Source: Neobacillus novalis NBRC 102450 (GTDB taxonomy: Bacteria; Bacillota; Bacilli; Bacillales; Cytobacillaceae). From it: a stretch of 64,000 nucleotides of DNA. Under the pieces are notes generated by a model. It ran no database searches. It saw nothing but the letters and a program-made list of their open reading frames with translations, and was not told where the DNA came from. The translations under genes were made by a program, and so were the position numbers. The stretch covers positions 146,277 to 210,276 of the forward strand of contig NZ_BCVP01000004.1 in NCBI RefSeq assembly GCF_001591805.1, written 5' to 3'. This document shows, in pieces, positions 62,445 through 64,000 of this stretch (its first letter is position 1; each line of letters starts with the position of its first letter).

Positions 62445-63371
62445 TTATATTTTCAATCCTATTAAAGCCCCATGCAATTTATGCTTTTGCTCTAAATCCT
62501 GCCCCCATAAATTTACGTAACGTTTGGTTATCGTTATATCTGTATGACCTAGTAAATGCATCAATGAAAAAGCGTCAACTCCTAAAACAATCATTCTTTT
62601 AGCCATCGTGTGTCTAAATGTGTGCGGACTAACTCTTTTATTGATGTTTGCTTCCTTTCCATACTTAGTTAATCTCGTTTGAACACTATGCGGATTTAAT
62701 TCTTTATTGTCCTGACTAATAAAGAGTTTATTCGTATCAACTTGACCTCTAATCTTAATATATCTTTTTAGCTGTTCCTCTGTTATTTCAGATAAATAGA
62801 CCGTTCTTTCAAAAAGATTTTTGGTTCTTCTAATAATGATTGTATTCCCTCTAACATCTTCTACATTGATACCAACTAACTCAGATAATCTGACTCCAGT
62901 ATCAAGCAATACAAGGACGATAACTTCATCTCGAAAAGTAACAAATGTTTTCTGTTTCCTAATTGTTTTAAATAATTTCTCGATTTCTTGATTTTCTAAT
63001 GTCTCTATTGTCTTTTGTCTATCACGCAACAATTTAATATTTTTCATAGGGTTTTTATTAATAATCTTATTTTTATATAAGAAGTTATAAAATGCTCGAA
63101 GTGCTCGTAAACGAGTATTAATCGTTGTAACTTTCATTAACTCTTTACTCTGCAAAATTAAATCTTCAATATCTTTCTGTTCACATTCTACTAACTGCTT
63201 ATTAAGCTTTAGTTTTGCAGCATGAAATTCATTTTTATAGTAATTGATGGTAGCAGGTCGTAAATTTCTTAGATAGCAGTCTTTATAAAACTTTTCAAAA
63301 ACTTCATCATCAGAAATTTTCTTCTTTATAATTCTTAATTCGTCATCAGTTAGTTCTCCCCGTCTTTTCAT
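62445..63371 (-). CDS. Tyrosine recombinase/integrase of element 2
   Basis: The 308-residue integrase has an N-terminal SAM-like core-binding domain (FYKDCYLRNLRPATINYYKNEFH) and an intact catalytic domain: Arg in LDTGVRLSEL, SPHTFRHTMAK, and LGHTDITITKRYVNLW with the nucleophilic Tyr. ATG at 63371 follows AGGAGG. It lies next to tRNA-Leu, its likely target. Homologous to the element-1 integrase. Confidence 0.92.
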   Translation of the reverse strand: MKRRGELTDDELRIIKKKISDDEVFEKFYKDCYLRNLRPATINYYKNEFHAAKLKLNKQLVECEQKDIEDLILQSKELMKVTTINTRLRALRAFYNFLYKNKIINKNPMKNIKLLRDRQKTIETLENQEIEKLFKTIRKQKTFVTFRDEVIVLVLLDTGVRLSELVGINVEDVRGNTIIIRRTKNLFERTVYLSEITEEQLKRYIKIRGQVDTNKLFISQDNKELNPHSVQTRLTKYGKEANINKRVSPHTFRHTMAKRMIVLGVDAFSLMHLLGHTDITITKRYVNLWGQDLEQKHKLHGALIGLKI

Positions 63372-63384
63372 AAACAGCCTCCTA

Positions 63385-63430
63385 CGCACACGATTCACCG
63401 CACACGATTTTCGATTATTTATGTCGTGTT
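63385..63430. repeat. Integrase-proximal repeats, element 2
   Basis: CGCACACGATT occurs at 63385 and 63399, 14 bp apart, with an inverted TCGTGTT at 63424. This matches the arrangement beside the element-1 integrase. Confidence 0.6.
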
Positions 63431-63440
63431 GAAAAAACAC

Positions 63441-63474
63441 AAAAAAGGCCTCAACATTTCTGTTGAAGCCTTTC
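63441..63474 (-). terminator. Terminator of the tRNA operon, carried by element 2
   Basis: Minus strand GGCTTCAACA-gaaa-TGTTGAGGCC followed by TTTTTT, 18 bp past the tRNA-Leu end. The CAACATTTCTGTT core also sits beside the 49049 fragment. Confidence 0.8.
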
Positions 63475-63489
63475 TCTATAAGCTTTCTA

Positions 63490-63542
63490 GATACCGGTGG
63501 TCGGGGTCGAACCGACACTCCAGAGGAACACGATTTTGAGTC
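63490..63542 (-). repeat. att site within tRNA-Leu(CAA), right boundary of element 2
   Basis: This 53-bp block of the tRNA matches 49049-49103 from the acceptor end through the anticodon loop, apart from the variable arm and one acceptor base. Confidence 0.8.
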
Positions 63543-63572
63543 GTGCGCGTCTGCCAATTCCGCCACACCGGC
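63492..63572 (-). tRNA. tRNA-Leu(CAA)
   Basis: 81-nt class II tRNA with acceptor GCCGGTG/CACCGGT, anticodon loop CTCAAAA (CAA) and T-loop GGTTCGACCCC. CCA is not encoded. It is the last gene of the cluster and the integration target. Confidence 0.95.
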
Positions 63573-63597
63573 ATATTAAAATGTTAGGTAAAGCAAG

Positions 63598-63683
63598 TGC
63601 CGAGAACCGGAATCGAACCGGTACGGTAGTCACCTACCGCAGGATTTTAAGTCCTGTGCGTCTGCCAGTTCCGCCACCCCGGC
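63598..63683 (-). tRNA. tRNA-Leu(TAA)
   Basis: 86-nt class II tRNA with a long variable arm, anticodon loop CTTAAAA (TAA) and acceptor GCCGGGG. CCA is not encoded. Confidence 0.95.
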
Positions 63684-63726
63684 GAAATCAAATTACCTGT
63701 TCTTAGCCATACTAGGCAAAATCGTA

Positions 63727-63800
63727 TGGAGGCGGCAACCGGATTCGAACCGGTGGTAAAGGTTTTGCAGACCTCTGCCTTACCTCTTGGCTATGCCGCC
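63727..63800 (-). tRNA. tRNA-Cys(GCA)
   Basis: 74-nt tRNA with acceptor GGCGGCA, anticodon loop CTGCAAA (GCA), and encoded CCA. Confidence 0.96.
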
Positions 63801-63806
63801 GTATTT

Positions 63807-63881
63807 TGGAGCGGAAGACGGGATTCGAACCCGCGACCCCCACCTTGGCAAGGTGGTGTTCTACCACTGAACTACTTCCGC
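63807..63881 (-). tRNA. tRNA-Gly(GCC)
   Basis: 75-nt tRNA with acceptor GCGGAAG, anticodon loop TTGCCAA (GCC), and encoded CCA. Confidence 0.96.
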
Positions 63882-63885
63882 AAAA

Positions 63886-63960
63886 TGGCTGGGCTAGCTG
63901 GATTTGAACCAACGCATGTCGCAGTCAAAGTGCGATGCCTTACCGCTTGGCTATAGCCCA
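63886..63960 (-). tRNA. tRNA-Gln(TTG)
   Basis: 75-nt tRNA with acceptor TGGGCTA, anticodon loop CTTTGAC (TTG), and encoded CCA. The operon continues beyond the window edge. Confidence 0.95.
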
Positions 63961-64000
63961 ATGATATTATAATTATCATAGATATTCAGTTAAAATATTA

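Larger units (their letters stand above)
49049..63542. mobile_element. Integrative element 2 (tRNA-Leu), about 14.4 kb, phage-satellite-like
   Basis: Bounded by the tRNA-Leu 3' half at 49049-49103 and its copy within the intact tRNA at 63490-63542. Contents from the right: integrase, replication-like protein, two small ORFs, a TM-coiled-coil protein, HTH protein, iteron array, protease-capsid fusion, tail-tube protein, NACHT protein, GHKL ATPase and a GIY-YIG protein. No portal, terminase or lysis genes are seen, so it is not a complete prophage. Confidence 0.82.

Noticed and set aside
49049..63542. Complete inducible prophage
   Set aside because: No terminase, portal, tape measure, baseplate, holin or endolysin gene is seen; only capsid and tail-tube genes are present.
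63497..63956. Several ORFs over the tRNA cluster, and the extended integrase frame
   Set aside because: They read through tRNA genes; the tRNA structures explain this DNA.

Overview
The window is chromosomal DNA of a low-GC, endospore-forming Bacillaceae bacterium, plausibly Bacillus sensu lato or Neobacillus. The evidence is strong AGGAGG-type ribosome binding sites, frequent TTG and GTG starts, sporulation genes (spoVR, prkA, yhbH), Bacillus-type small genes (yhdB, yhcU) and a tRNA run in the order Gln-Gly-Cys-Leu-Leu, as at the end of a B. subtilis trnD-type operon. No search was run; family names come from reading the proteins.

Positions 1-39,260 are ordinary core genome. In order they hold a YcgQ/YcgR-like membrane pair, an acid phosphatase lipoprotein, alanine dehydrogenase, SpoVR, phosphoglucomutase, a Pit phosphate transporter with its DUF47 partner, proC, a deoC/xapX/deoR cluster with shared operator motifs, and an MMPL transporter. 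They are followed by a five-gene 2-oxoacid:ferredoxin oxidoreductase operon (VorBAC type) led by a P-loop ATPase, an amino-terminal remnant of a CpdB-like phosphoesterase, an ArsB/NhaD-type permease, adjacent diguanylate cyclase and histidine kinase genes with related membrane sensor regions, a CAP-domain lipoprotein, nagA-nagB-nagR, prkA-yhbH, trmL, yhbB and queG. Two inverted copies of a roughly 150-bp dispersed repeat lie 32 kb apart.

Positions 39,260-44,320 hold a repeat-rich noncoding stretch (a 52-bp tandem array and a 21-bp-phased array), tRNA-Gly, a CalY/TasA-like matrix protein and a large secreted M14 carboxypeptidase. Next come decayed pieces of an IS3-type transposase and a phage-type integrase.

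From 45,115 to 63,570 is an island of two tandem integrative elements in the last tRNA-Leu(CAA) of the tRNA operon. Three direct copies of the tRNA 3' end (45,115; 49,049; 63,490) mark the junctions. Element 1 (about 3.9 kb) carries an integrase with a probable N-terminal frameshift, a candidate replication protein, small ORFs and a perfect 13-8-13 bp site resembling lox. Element 2 (about 14.4 kb) carries an intact integrase, a candidate replication protein, an HTH protein beside four palindromes at 22-bp period, a fused HK97 protease-capsid gene and a tail-tube gene without visible portal or terminase. It also has a very AT-rich cargo pair: a 1,411-residue protein with a PD-(D/E)XK-like amino terminus and a NACHT NTPase, followed by a stand-alone GHKL ATPase. 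I read that pair as the best candidate for an undescribed defence system; both genes have operator-like palindromes at their promoters.

The window ends in five tRNA genes on the minus strand. Both elements carry a terminator hairpin just past the tRNA end, so tRNA-operon transcription would still stop after integration.
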